A DNA stretch of 64,000 nucleotides from Eretmocerus hayati (taxonomy: Eukaryota; Arthropoda; Insecta; Hymenoptera; Aphelinidae): NCBI GenBank assembly GCA_029851415.1, contig CM056743.1, positions 26,388,905 to 26,452,904 on the forward strand, given 5' to 3'. Under the pieces are notes generated by a model, which was not told where the DNA came from, did not search any database, and saw only the letters and a list, made by a program, of their open reading frames with translations. Shown here in pieces: positions 10,601 to 24,000 of this stretch. The translations under genes were made by a program, and so were the position numbers. Positions within the stretch are counted from its first letter, which is position 1, and every line of letters begins with the position of its first letter.

Positions 10601-13600
10601 TTTTTTCTTCCTTTAGGCTGATGGAAAAGAGCTCTGAGTCCGAGAAAATATCGAATAAGCAAGAGGCGATGGAAGGAGTAAACGAGATAAAATATTTCCG
10701 TGTCCTTGGTTTAGGGTTTTCCTGTCCGTTGTGTAATAAAGGGCTTGGTTTCTCTGTATAAATCATTTTTTCTCCAGTGAACAGAAGTCTGTTTGGCTGA
10801 GATTACTGGGGTGCTATGATTCGATTCCGGGATTTTACATTGTAAAGATATTTTTTTATCTGATGCTTTATTGGATGAAGTGAGTGGACTTACGAGAGTT
10901 GGATAACGCCTTGCGACTAACGATAAATAAAGATAGAAGATGTTCCAGTAGACAATCTGGTATGTGAATTTCTATCTCTAGAGTACTAGATCAACTCAAT
11001 GTTTACGTTGCTGATGATTTCTAATGAGAATCGCTTGAAACTATTCTATTATTCTGTCATGCATCAGGGAAATTTCTGATAACTCCGCTATTACTCAGAA
11101 AAAAACAATTTTTCGTAATTCTGATTTTCCATCATTGCCCTTCCTATCACCACAAAAAAGAGATATTCCGATTGTCAAATGGGTTCCTCTGATGATATAA
11201 TAGCCTCAAAATTGAATGGACCAGATAAAATTTGTGATGCATGTGGGCTCAATCGAATCTGGCTGAATGACTGAAAATTCTATCAGGTCCATATGAAAAC
11301 AACAAAAATGTACCCTGCACTACCTACCTTCCAACAATCACAAAACAAAATTCACGACTGAACGGATGAATGAACCGCTATCTCGATATGATTTTGGAGC
11401 GTATACCGCATGGTCATCAGAGAAAATTGTGTGGGTCCTTTCAAAAAACTCATCGACCATTTATCGAACAACAATGAAAAACACGAATCAAAATAAAGCA
11501 GACAATCAACAAAGATTCTCGATATATTTCTGCGGGTATCCAATCTACGAGTCCGATCGTACGTGAATATACAGAGCAATAAAGAAAACGACTGGTATGG
11601 TTTTTCAATGCAAGCTCTCTGCACACTATCGTTATGACTTTCTTTGCCATTGCGCATCAGTGGTTCAAATCGAAGAAAATTCAGTACACTGCACTCCGTA
11701 AGTCCAGCCGTATACAAAAATGAGGAAATAAAGAAAGAAAAGCTAGAGAAATTCTTCTCGGTACGGAAATTTCCGGTGCACTGCCAGCTTTAGATGTATG
11801 TTCGTCGTTCATGATAAGCCGAGTAATCGTAGAACCTGGTGGGTTTGAAGCTCAGAATCATACAGGCTTGTAGAGCTTTCAAGCTCTGTCGGGAAATTGG
11901 GTCGACGGGAATCAAATGCCCATTGTCATGGACTTTGCGTCTCTACAATAATCTTGCGTGGCTGTGGTCCTTCGATTCCGTCTATCCCTTTGGTTTTAAG
12001 CGAGAGCAGAGGTATGAAAGGATGATTGTTTGTGTGAGATGATGATGATGGGGATTGCGTGTGCATCAGTGGTCCTTTTAATTGGTCTGCTTTGATGAAC
12101 CTGTGATATTTGTGAGCTGAATTTATGAACACGTAGAATACTTTGGGCATTCGTTGTAAGTTCATTGTTTGTGAGAAGTTGTCGAAATGATGGGTTTTTC
12201 ATATAAGCATTTGATGGAAAATCTTGGGACGCACGAGAAGAAATGAAAAAATGATAGTATTTGAGGAATCCCGCAAATTTGTTTTCGGATGGAGACGAGA
12301 CTATAATTGCTTCAAAGGGACTTTCCGAAACGTCATCATCAAACACTATTCCTTTGGATATGTGTAAGCGATCTTTACGAGGCTGTGTAGACAACGGAGG
12401 TGTCCAGAAGTTTTGGAATCATTTGGTTTTGCTTTTACATTATTCATAGAAGTGAAAGGTGAATTCACACTCTTTAGGGACATTTGTAGCACTCCGAAAG
12501 ATACTGTAGTATTTTGACATAAACAGTTCGGCAATGCTGTCAACCCATAAGACTTACTGATTCGCCGTCAGGAATGTAGTCACAGGAAAGTGGATCAGAA
12601 CTTACCTGAAACAGAAAAGATTGAAGGTTAGTACATGCCACGCAGGACAAAATTGATTCGAATATGTAAGGATCATAGGTTCTCCATATAAAATGATGAT
12701 CGATGAGGGAAGATCCCAACCCTCTGTTTCGCCTTTGCCTTGTTTTGGATGTGTACAGGGAACAGTACACAGGTTTCAAATGAACTCAACTGAATGTCAT
12801 TTGGAGGGGGAAGGATTTTTGTATTGCCTTCTGGAATACTGACTGTTTCGATGATATTAGAATAGGTAGTCCTAATTGAATTCCATTTTCCCAAATGCAA
12901 CTAGAAGCCCATCTATCTCTGTAAGCTCTACCAACAGCTTCCTAACCTTGTTACATTTATATTCCAACGAACCAAATCATACCCATCATAAAATACGACA
13001 TCAGCGCCATCATAAAGTCGTGCATCACAATACAAAGTATGTAGTTTACTCATGGTCAAATCCAATTACTTTTCGAAATATTCGCGTATCCAAGGCACAT
13101 ACATTACAAACACGCTTGCGTGAGTTTTCTACCATTCTAGAGCAGTGAGTAAAAAAGGAAAGAGAACAAAAAAAAGAAGCAAGCTTTCTCAAGAGTGTTT
13201 GAAGCGGCCTTTGCACGGGCAATTGAACATCCCGTTGGGCATGCTATTGCTGATCGCCTACTGAAACGCAAAGAGTCAAAGTCGTCGTATACAGGCAGTC
13301 TCACAATTCCTCGGAATTTATACCGTTATTACCACAATCTATGCGTCTCGGGCACAGAAGAAATATTTCAAGTCATGCATTATTTCACGCCAGGTTGATT
13401 CGAAACTCGCGAATACATCGTAAGTATAGGACGACTCAAGATCTTATCGATTTCAAACCCTATTCATCGTACTTACATGTGTTCGCGAAAGAGTCCTTGT
13501 TCAAGTGCGGATTTTACAATATCGGCAAGCATCAGATTTTTACGTTTGACTGATCTCAATTTTTTCAACCTGAGTACGTCGAAATCTAGTCGACTCAAAT

Positions 13601-14580
13601 TGTGTATTGGGGAAAATCTCCAAGATTTTCTCTTCGTTCGTGCTTCGAAAAATCACTCAAGACTTCAAAAGCTCCTTGCAAGTCACAAAATTCTATTCAA
13701 TAGAATTTCTCAGTGCTTGAGAAATATATTCAATCAATTCACAGGTTCAATTATGATTTGCCAAACTATCTCATCAAGGGGATGAATAAAAATCACCTAA
13801 AATCCCGTGTACCGGCGGAAAAGAACCGTCCAAGAAAACGCGTGGACGGAAATTGGAAAGAAGGAAGAAAAAAAACACATGAAAGGCACATCATCAGGAG
13901 CGAGCATATCTAGCGATAAGATCGACAAAATTCACGTGATGACAGTGGACTCGCGAATTCGCTCTCGGATGGCCAGTTTCTATAATATTATGATGTTGAG
14001 GGTAGATAAGGAGGGCGATGAGCTTCGTTCCGCGAGATTGTCGAGTCGAGTCCACCCTTCAGCGGAGGGCGACCACACAGATGTTAGCTTGCGATAGTGC
14101 GAAAAGTGACACGAGCTTCGACTCACCATCGCATCATCACGACTCGGTCGATTTGCAATATCGCACTTTTTTGCGTGCACGCGAGACTGATGACATGGAC
14201 TGAAAATATATAGTATTAGAGAGGCAGATAGGCATAAAGGAACAAGGGGAATTATGAGTATTTTTCACGCGAACGACAATTGCTGGCCAATGACCAGTGG
14301 AATATAAATTTATGTCTAACTGGTGTAGTAGGCTGTATTTTGTATGTTTTCGAGGACGAAGAATTGGTGATCAATTTTACGACTGTAATTTATTCAGTAG
14401 GTATTTTGGTAAGTATACTAGTTGGACCGTTTCGAAATCATGAGGTGAAACATGTATTCTGACATCGTTTTGATCATGATTTCAGTGATTGATAAATTAT
14501 TGTATTGAAAAAATCATTCATCGTAAGATTCTGTTCTCTTCTCTTATTTGCATATTCCTTCATTTTCCGCATTATCCATG
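7673..14580. other. Long intergenic or intronic stretch
   Basis: About 6.9 kb with no frame resembling a known protein. The longest frames (around 110-130 codons near 10068-10403, 11352-11717 and 11996-12394) overlap other frames on the opposite strand and have no recognisable motif. Composition is AT-rich, with occasional GA- or CT-rich patches. No inverted repeat above about 15 bp was noticed. Unrecognised exons of a large gene cannot be excluded. Confidence 0.45.
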
Positions 14581-14815
14581 TCTCTAAAAGTATTCGAATG
14601 ATTTTCATCACTTGAAGCTCGAGTCACTAACCAAATCGAACCAATTGACTCGCTTTTCACTCGATCAATCGAGTCATTGGAATCACTCGACGATCGAGTG
14701 AAATTAACTGACATAACCTAAATCAACATCATTATCTGTTGCGACACTGATATTCGAGCTTCGAGTCGAAAAACCACTCGTTTCGAGTAAAATTTCACTC
14801 GAATACTTTTAGAGA
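14581..14815. mobile_element. MITE-like element with TCTCTAAAAGTATTCGA ends
   Basis: The 21-bp terminal inverted repeats are 14581-14601 and 14795-14815, with one mismatch (TCTCTAAAAGTATTCGARTGA). The interior is a dense set of ACTCGA / TCGAGT words in both orientations, including CGAGTCA, CACTCGATCAATCGAGT and CACTCGACGATCGAGTG, so it can fold into several hairpins. There is no coding capacity. No target-site duplication is evident. Confidence 0.6.
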
Positions 14816-16093
14816 GATCAATCAATTTCATAACATATTGAAAATGAAACTGATAATGATAGCCAAATAAAATCTGATGCAAGTAAAGCAAGCCGTACAT
14901 CGTATTTCATTTCGTATCGTCCTCATTAAAATAATCGATAATCGTCATCGAATTTCCCAAGACTGACTTTGAAAATCTAATAATCTACTACACTTCGGTA
15001 ATTCACTACAAAACCTACAATGGGTTCAACATAATCAATTTCGACCCCAAAATCAATCGAAGCTCACCCCTGATCGCCCTTCAATGTCAAGGAAGGGTGC
15101 CCTCTATCTATACTATACTATATTGACGAGTGGCAAATTAGGTACAAACGACCCCCATATATCGGCGACGTAAATTCGTCTCGGGACGAGAACGACCATA
15201 TCGGATGAGATGCTCATCGAGTTGTCAATAACGTCCCTATCTTGCACTGTGATACACACTATCTATAGGACATGTATATTATAGGGGATGCTAACAAGAG
15301 TCTCTGCTCGTCGAGTGGATTATGTAGTGGAGAGGATCATCTTGAGCATTCACGATTGAAGGCGGCTTCCTTCAAGGCAGAGACTTACTTCAATCGGCAG
15401 CAAATGAGAGTCTTGAATATCAAGTACGAGATAATAGACATAGATTGGTGAGGGGGAAAGATTTTTTGGACACAGAATTTGTCAAATTACCGAACTTTTT
15501 CACCTATTTCCATAATATCGTGATTATTAGAAATGTCCTCAAAGGTGGGCATACAGGGTAACAACGGAATGTCAATAGCTTTGATATAATTGAATGGGAA
15601 AATCTGAGAAGAAAATAGAATAATAAGTGAGACCGCCAAAATCGAAAATCTGTAAGAATTATACCTAAAATAATTGAACAATTCTTCTAGAGCTAAAACT
15701 TTGAATCTTTCAAAACACTCGATTGCAGTGCTGTTTCTGCCTAATTTGGACCCAAATGGCGTTTCCTGGTCGGAAGAAAAATGTTTCTATGGTCAAAGTT
15801 GCTCCGCGTGGGAAGGCTTGAGCGTAACGCTCATTCTGAAAGGCTCGTGAGATTCACCTTACTGTTCAGAGTGACAATACCTTAAAAATTCATTATAAAT
15901 CGAAAAATTCTGAAATGTCGGTGAGTGCATAATAGGAATCGGGCTCCGAAATTCTTTTTGAAAAGTTCTAATTCCGTTAATATTCAAAAACTGGCTGTCA
16001 GAATTCAAACCAAATTGATCAAACTGTATATTGAGAACGAGTGAGTCATAATCAGAAACAGAATCGCAATTTTTTTAGGAAATTTTTCAAGTA
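14816..16093. other. Intergenic stretch, faint dispersed repeat
   Basis: No gene recognised. At about 15917-15951 a block beginning ATGTCGGTGAGTG matches, with mismatches, a block at 41176-41211 in the same orientation, so a faint dispersed repeat is likely. GGCAAATTAGGTACA at about 15135 recurs near 57127. Confidence 0.4.
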
Positions 16094-16439
16094 TTGTGTT
16101 TGACCTTTACGTCTGAAATATCGATCCTTCCAGACAGTCTAGAGGCGTCAGAACTCTCGAAGGATGCAACCCTATTTCAAGAGCCATCGATGTTGTTGGC
16201 CAAGTCAACCTGCGATGCTCAAGACCAGCCATCAGACTCTCAACCAGGCACCAAAACGTGTTTCAGCAAAATTTCGTCCTCGTCATGCTGCTCTCTCGTT
16301 AGATACCACTTGGGGCTTATCACCACCACCACCACCACCACCACCACCACCATTACAACTATATCTAAAGCCTATGCTCAATTCCATGGACGATTCAAAT
16401 GCAACGCCTAGTCGTAGTAGGCAAGAATAGGAGACTTTG
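16094..16439 (+). other. Weak exon-like segment, unidentified
   Basis: I do not recognise a protein here. Two overlapping plus frames are open. One (16094-16411) gives a Ser/Asp/Glu-rich stretch, a run of Ser, then a Thr run. The other (16164-16430) gives a basic segment, then LDTTWGL, a ten-residue proline run, and ends SRSRQE before a stop. A pyrimidine-rich ...CTTCCAG at 16126-16132 could be a splice acceptor. In the proline frame a stop lies just downstream of it, so only the first frame could use that site. The Thr or Pro run comes from a (CAC)n microsatellite at 16321-16351. A chance open stretch is at least as likely. Confidence 0.15.
16321..16351. repeat. (CAC)n microsatellite
   Basis: About ten uninterrupted CAC units. 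Depending on frame they would encode threonine, proline or histidine runs. Confidence 0.95.
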
Positions 16440-16550
16440 AAGGTGGGGAGAAGAAAAGCTTTTCAGAGTACCAAAAGGAGGCCTTATCTCCGAGCAATAA
16501 ACTCGAACGGGACACAACGAGTGATGCGGGGTCGGACTACGACTGGGGAA

Positions 16551-16551
16551 T

Positions 16552-16636
<85 letters not shown>
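16551..16636. repeat. (TG)n(TA)n compound microsatellite
   Basis: A TG run (16551-16574) passes directly into a TA run broken once by G (16575-16636). An AGG/GAG purine-rich tract follows to about 16680. It gives artefactual Y/I and C/V runs in translated frames. Confidence 0.95.
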
Positions 16637-16679
16637 GAGGATGAAAAGGACGAGGAGGAAGAGGAGGAGGAGGATAGGA

Positions 16680-19600
16680 TATATAGAGAGGCTGCGGCGA
16701 TTGTTTGCGCAGTGGCGTATTGAATTCGGCAGGAGACAGCAGGACTGTACAGATACAGTCTGAGCTGCATTAAGAAGGGATGCGAAGAAAATTGCGACGG
16801 GACTATTATAGGGAGACTGGTAGTGAGATTTTGATTCATCGGGCTGGACGATGAAGATGTTTGGGATACTACTCAAGGGATATTTTTAGGCAGATTTATT
16901 GGAAATCTTGGGGGATAACCTTCAAAGTTAGAAAATGAATACGCCGTTGAGCGGTGTTCTGATCATGGAACGCTTTGACCGATGATGTGGTGATCTAGAC
17001 TAGTAATAAGTTCCTCTTGATACCATGTTGATTGATTTATAGGGCTGAATTCGCATGGGTGAGTAATTTGCTCAGATAAAACTTTTTGATCTACGCTGAC
17101 CCATTTCTGTCATTATTTATTTCGAGCAATTGATGCAGAACTTTTCTGAGGTCTTATTTCGCGGATGCCAAAATTACTGAGAAAACTCATTTCAGAGCCT
17201 AACAAGTCATTGAATTATGTAACTGTCTGATGATGACTGGGAAGTTATATTCTTGATGAAAAATTACTGCAGTAATTATTCGAATCTTATTTTTCACTAG
17301 TTTCTATAACTAAACAGATTTCATAATAGTGGAGTTTAGATGACCATTCGTAATTGTGCTTTATCGAAACTTTTGAATGAGCCTGTAAAAGAATAATCTA
17401 AAAAATATGAACGAGATAACCTACTTGCTGCATCTTAGTACGATTACAGTGTGGGAAACCAATTATTCTCCGTGAGCCTGTGTTTGAAAATTGATAGTGG
17501 AATCGAGTTGTGCAAAGGTCATAATTTCCCCGTAGATATAGATAGACAAAACATAGACGTAGACAAGTATGCTCAACACGATTCAACGTTCACGTGACTT
17601 CTTTGGTTTTCGATGAGTGACCTGTCACCTGTCATAAATTCTTCCACCGCGCCCTCAAAATACCAGAAACTAAAGACATACCATATTTCCAATCATTGAT
17701 TCTTATGATGGTTCTCGTCATTCTGAATTTTCTATTTCATAAGTTTCATAACAACAGATTATGAAGATTACAATCAACGCACTGATTTGAAATCTGTTAA
17801 CTACTGAAACACAGAACAGAACATCAAATACCAAATAAGCTCTCTTCATTACCAGGAATCTCTTTGAACTAATTTAAGCTTGTTACCTGAACGTCTGGGC
17901 CACTTCCTCAAGCCTCACTTTCCAAGCAACGATGGACTTCTAATTGAAGTAGATATACCCATTATTCCCAAATATCCCCCAGTTCACCTTCAACTACTAG
18001 GTATCTACAATATGAACAGTCAGAACTCATCGAAGACACAGCACAAACCAAACAAAGACATATAAACACACTCCCAAGACAACAACAACAACAACAACAA
18101 CCACTCTCAGAAATCTCTCTCCTGCTTCATCAAACCAAGTGGTATCCCTTGTGTTTGTTCTTGGGGTGAATTAACTGCTCAATAAGTGGCCTGCGTCGTT
18201 GTCGTCATCGTCGTCGTCGTCTTGGAGAAGTTGCTCGCGATTCAAACCAGATGATTCTTGGTAGAATCTTGCCTCAGTAGTGCAGATCCTTGCTATTTGC
18301 ATCTGTAATTCAGTTAGTTCCATGGTGTGCCACCCCTCGTGTCGTGAGATTCCTTCTATAGGTTATATAGATAGATAGAGGAGGCAGTGTGCCATCTTCG
18401 TCACCCCTGTGCAAAGTGCCATTGTCACGTGTAGCGAGTTGGCGAAGCAGAGTCCTGTACTGCGTATACTATGACAATGTACTGCTGTGTTGACTATGTA
18501 AGCTTGCAGTTGGATTCTATGATGGCTATCTAAGGGTTCTGGTAACATTGTGTTTGTTGTAATTGTGTGTTTAGAATATCCAGGGAAGCTTTTGTATCAA
18601 ATGTTGACGTGGAGAATTATGTTGGAAATTGTATTCAAAGTTCATCGATCCGAGAAATTTTGTGATGAAACAGATGTGGTAAGATGTGTTCCAGTAGTCT
18701 ATGGAGATTCTTCATTGTGTCCTGAACCTTGTTAAGTTAACTTGTATACTGGATCAATTTGTACTCCAATGGTTTTCTTGGGTTCATAGAGGTGAAATGA
18801 AAGGTGCAGTATTCGGTGTACAGAGTTTTGTTGTTAATATTGTTGCGGTGATTCAGAGTTGCCTGAGCTAGACAAGAAGATATAGAAAACCATGCATCTG
18901 ATGGGCGATGTTGATTTTGTATCAACGCGAAGCTTTTGAGTTGGTTCTACACTTGAAATACTGGCTGAATACCTCGAAAATTGAATCAGAAACGTGGAAC
19001 CGGAAGATCAAACCTTGAAGAGTATAATTGAGATTGCAAAAGGAAAGGTTTAGTTTGCAACATTAAAATGTATTGGACTACACTTCTAATAATATTGCTA
19101 TGGTAAATGGCATTCCAGAATGTACCGATACGGACACGGATGAATTTGGTTTTATGGTACTTCTAGGTTATCAATGTGATTTCGTGGAATCTGTTTGTTC
19201 ATCTTTGAAAAGTACATTCGGTTATTGTATGCGGAATATGATAATCAATTTCAACATTTTAACTCATTGGTCTGGATGCCAAGAAGCCAGTTGTCCAAAA
19301 AAACAACTTTACCGTCCGGGACTCCCTCTCATCAAAAATTGGTAATGCCTCAAACGTGAATGAAACATTCTTCTTGTTCGTATGAATTACCCCTTTGAGG
19401 GTTTTTATCATGTTTCCTGTGCATTCAAATTTTTGCGAGATGAAAGTTTTTTATTTGGCCAGAATGAATGGAGACTTCATTGCTAAATAACTACCTGGAT
19501 CTGTATGATAAAAGTCTTGGATTAATTTCCAACGCTCATCACAATCAGAACAAAGACACACGGTCATCGTAGAATCGGGAACATGAAAAATAATTGCCCC

Positions 19601-21007
19601 CCCCCCCTCCCCCTGTCAAAAGTGAGTCGTGTAAAAATATTGTGCCACGCGCATTCAATCCACGTTGTAATTCTCTCAAAGCTCTAGAAAGAGTGAATCT
19701 CAAGAAACAGCACGAAGGAATGAATTAATCGAGAAAACAAAGATGTTGTCAAAGCAACGTTACAGGCACAACAACAAACCAAGCTAAGCCAATGGTTATT
19801 TCTACGATTGGCAATGGTCGCAATGATTGGCCGAATTGATATCAGGGTCGCGCGAGAAGTGAGTCTATAGCTACAAATAGATTACCTCTTACTCTGTTCT
19901 TCGTTACATACTCGCTCGACATGTGTGACCCACTACTCGCATTTCTGATCGACTCTCTTTGTTGTCACTACTCACCGCCTTCAACACACTTTTATGGTTT
20001 TGATTCTACCCTTATATACTATCTCTTACAACTTTTCGCCCTTTCATCTCTTACAAAACTTGAGAGGCAAAAATACTCTCTCACATGTATACATATATTT
20101 GTAGAAAGAGACAGAGTGACTTGAGGTTCTGAATGATTTAGTAGTAAGACTGCATGTGTGGCACTTGCATGTACCGCCACTTCCTCTTTAACTCTCGGTA
20201 TATCCCACTATTCGATCCCAATTAGTGCATATAGCGGGTCTGTAAGAGGAGTGCATAGTATGAGGTAGTAGTCGTAGTTCACTGAAATATTACCTCGATG
20301 ATCAAAATGATGCACAATCCCGCTTCTGTATGTCGACCCTTTTACTCATCCTCATCTGGCCAAGAGCTAAATTTATTCCGGTTGGAGAGTTCGAGATGTC
20401 AGTGTGATGCTTCTGTCGCCGAGCTCTGAACTATATTTCATACGTCATCTATTTCTGGGATTGCACTTTAGATACGGGATGAGAATTACTGATTCATACT
20501 TTCAGGTTGTGCAAATAGGATGGCCTTTAATGATTAATGTTGACGTCATTGGATAGAAGACGATTGTAACAGTTGACTGTTATGGATTGTGATCAATTAT
20601 CAAAGATATAGCATAGTTTTCATGCTTACATGTTAAGAACACAGTTGTCAACTGTATTTATGCACCAGACAAGTAATTGGATGAGGAAATTGAATCGGAA
20701 GTACAAGGATGCACGAATTCGAACGCAGCGAATTTGACGGAGCCGCGGGCTAAATCCCGTCCGTACGGATCCCCCGTGCAAGGCTACCAACCTACAATCA
20801 CATCTGTTATCAGTGTTGTCAACGCACGCGCGCGGTCGTATTATGTGTAAGAGAATGTAGAATCCTCTTTGTGAGGCAGCCCAAGACACGAAAACTTATT
20901 GCGTCGATATGTATAGTACGTACACATGACATTACTACGTATAGAAACCGGCTCAAGATTATGGACTCATGTTAAGTTTGTGTTAGTGTGTGTATACAGC
21001 GCGGCCA
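16680..21007. other. Intergenic stretch with short simple repeats
   Basis: No gene recognised. Contents include a (CAA)n run at 18080-18101, a GTC-rich run at about 18196-18222, a poly-C patch near 19597-19613, and otherwise AT-rich sequence. The longest frame (19073-19345, 90 codons) resembles no family I know. Confidence 0.45.
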
Positions 21008-21081
21008 CGATATTTCGGACAAAACATACATGTGCAGGTGCAGGGCATGGGAATAACCTCCAAACTTTGTCCGAAATATCG
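21008..21081. repeat. Perfect 16-bp inverted repeat
   Basis: CGATATTTCGGACAAA at 21008-21023 is matched exactly by its reverse complement at 21066-21081, with 42 bp between. The flanks GTCGTCAC (right) and GCGGCCACG (left) extend the symmetry weakly. It could be a tiny MITE or a stem-loop. No gene adjoins it. Confidence 0.6.
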
Positions 21082-24000
21082 TCGTCACATGGTACATTAT
21101 GTATGATTTTGTGTGTGGTCACAACTCCTTACATTGGTTTCTTTTGTGTTCGGTCGTACGCAGTGGAGTTTGTCAACCTTATGCCAAGGCCTAGACGAAA
21201 GTCAAATTACAATATCATGTACATCGTGTCCAAAATTGTATCGTTGAGAAGAGAGAAACAGATGTTGCTGTTATAAAGTTGATCCAGCATGAAATCTGAT
21301 CCTCTTGAAGTTGATCAAAAATCTCTCTAGTAATTCAACTATTCCGCCAGTGATTCATTTGAGAAATTGTGTGAGAAGGAACGATGGTTGAACTGCACAT
21401 GTTTCGATTGGGGTTGAGACATTGACAGCCGCATATTGACCCGTTCAGATCTTTTTCTTCACTAACCGACAAAAAAAAGACTCATAGTTTTAAAACATGA
21501 ATTGGATAAATGAAAGAATTTGACAAGGAGTGTACGGTAAGCGTAGACGTTTCAACTGACAAAAGCGCTTAGCACAACTCTATTCAATATGAGGAGAATT
21601 AAATAATCCATGGTTCGTTATCATTCCCACATGATCCATTAGGACGAGTCTTTGTTTATTCAATGATGACAACCTAATTTCGGATTTACATCCTTTGGAT
21701 AGAGAACTGTAATTACTGAAATCTCCACATGACACCAGAATTCCATCAATCCTGATCCAGAGGCTACGAACGAATATCTCTAAAAATGTTGGCATCTCCA
21801 CCACCAGAAGGATCCGCTAGAAAAGACTCCAATAGCGTTCGTACGGAGCACTGGCTTACCTTAACGCTTCTTCAACGACGCTATATTGGAACATTAAACG
21901 TATACATACAGAGAGAGATTTTGAAGCGCGAGCAAATATTGGGAGAAGAGCCAGCCAGCCAGCGCTATGCCATCGTTAAGCTTCGAAAAGAATTCGTGGA
22001 GAATATAGTGGGATTTGGCCATCTGCAGCGAAAAGAGAAGAAACGCGTTCTCTCCATATAACCTTACTACATACACTCATATATAGATGGCAGTAGAAGC
22101 TGATGCCGTGGCAGCCAAGAGGTATAAGAAAAGCCTGACGACTTTACACACTGCCGAATCGCATATTTCCAATTCAATCTGGTTTGGTGGCAGCGGTGGG
22201 ATATTGGTGGCGGGCGCCGATATCGAACGAGAGAAGCCATTATTCTTCAACGTCGCGGAAGGAAAGTGATCCAGTTCACGCTCGCTCGTATAGGTACTCT
22301 ACCTATTTCAACGTAAGAAAATGTGCCTATCTTGAAGAAAAAAAGATAGAAGGAGAAACAGAAGCCTCTTCCGATGAAGAAGAAAATTGAGTAAGGAATA
22401 GCTATATCGAAACCGCAAAATATCTTCAATTCTATGAAGGTACAGTAGCACCTGTGCACGTATGACATTCGTAGAAAGCATATTATGTTTCAGAACGATG
22501 GATTTCTCTTCATGTCTCGTACAGGATTGGAATAACGAGTATACAGCAGCAGATGACTATGGCATGTTTTTTATTTACGGTAACGGAAGGGGATTTGTCT
22601 GTGAGGTAGTTCAATTTGCCATTGCTAGACGTATACAGTTTATCGGGAAATCCATTTCACCACAGCGTAAAAGATTTTCACTCAAGATGCGCTTTTTCTC
22701 TTTTATATACAGCTTCACATCATACGACGACGAAAAAGACAGCGTAGGTTATTAAATCCGCGACAGAGTCTCGAGAGCCATGCAAGCGCGTAATCCATAG
22801 AATGCGTATGAAAACAGGGGAATATCGTCTCCTTACTCTCAGAAGATACATATATATCTTACCATGCGTGTGTGATGATGTCAACGTTGCCTCAAGGAGG
22901 ATCTCATATGTGATGCGTCAGAATTTACTTCTTGAAGAAAAAGAAGAAGTAGAAGCTGACATCGCTCGTATATAGGGGGTTTGGAATGGAATAAAATGTC
23001 TCGGTGCGTATGGCGGAAAATATGCTGTCGTTGCTATAATACTACTTCTTTTACAGTGCTACTATTGTGGTATCAATTTCGCGTAAGCCGATCTGGGAGT
23101 TGTATAAAACTCGAGTGGAGAATAGAATTGGTGTTATAGTAATATGTAGGGAAGGAAGGATACGATGCACGATGTGGTGACGTTGAGACGACGACGACGA
23201 CGCGTGGCGCATTGACCAGAGTTCTTGAGATGTTGCTCTTGTAAGAGGTTTTCATTCTTGGAGTTATACGCTTGAAGTGAGATGAGAATCACATATGGTT
23301 TGGTGGGTGGTTTTTACAAGCTGTTTGGAGGCAAATTTTATAGTATACGTTTTGATGGATGGATGTATTTTAGGATTCATACGGTTTTGGTTTGAAGTTT
23401 TTTGTACAGACCATCTACGAAGAGCATTATGATCATGTAGAAATACTATTGTTATTCCTCCGTAGATTATGAGTTTTGAAACCATAATGTCACGATGGAT
23501 CATGATCTTGTCCAACAGCTAAGATCCATCCAAAATATGGAGGCGAGTGTGGTAAGAGTACCATTCATATTCTGAACACAACTCGCGACATACCATTTGA
23601 GATTTCATTTTGGTATTTGACATCCAACAATACAATCCCGCTGATGAAAAAGATACTGGATGATCATCATGATTCAACATTTCAATTAGCTCTAACCGAT
23701 CTTCACTTAGCTCTGAAAAAAACCTTCGTCCTTTGCCCATAGGTTACGATGGGACATCACTCCGCCAACTGAATTTCCATTATTCCTCAAGGGACATTGA
23801 ACTAGCACTACTGGAGAGAATGTCAAACAATCATTGGGAGTAAATCACATGGGAGCAAGGCACATCATCCCACAAAAGATATGATCTACGTTACAAGGGC
23901 TTTCCTCGCATCCAAATTGGAAACTATCGACCTCACCCCGGGCGACGTTCAAATCTGTCATAAATAAAAACTTCTTCTTCAATCCAGATTTGATCAGAGA

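Noticed and set aside
11352..12394. Overlapping 120-130-codon minus frames
   Set aside because: No recognisable domain, no consistent splice or start context, and comparable frames exist on the opposite strand.
16437..16876. Frames of about 100-130 codons around 16.5 kb
   Set aside because: They read Y/I, C/V, H/T or S runs from the TG/TA and AGG simple repeats.
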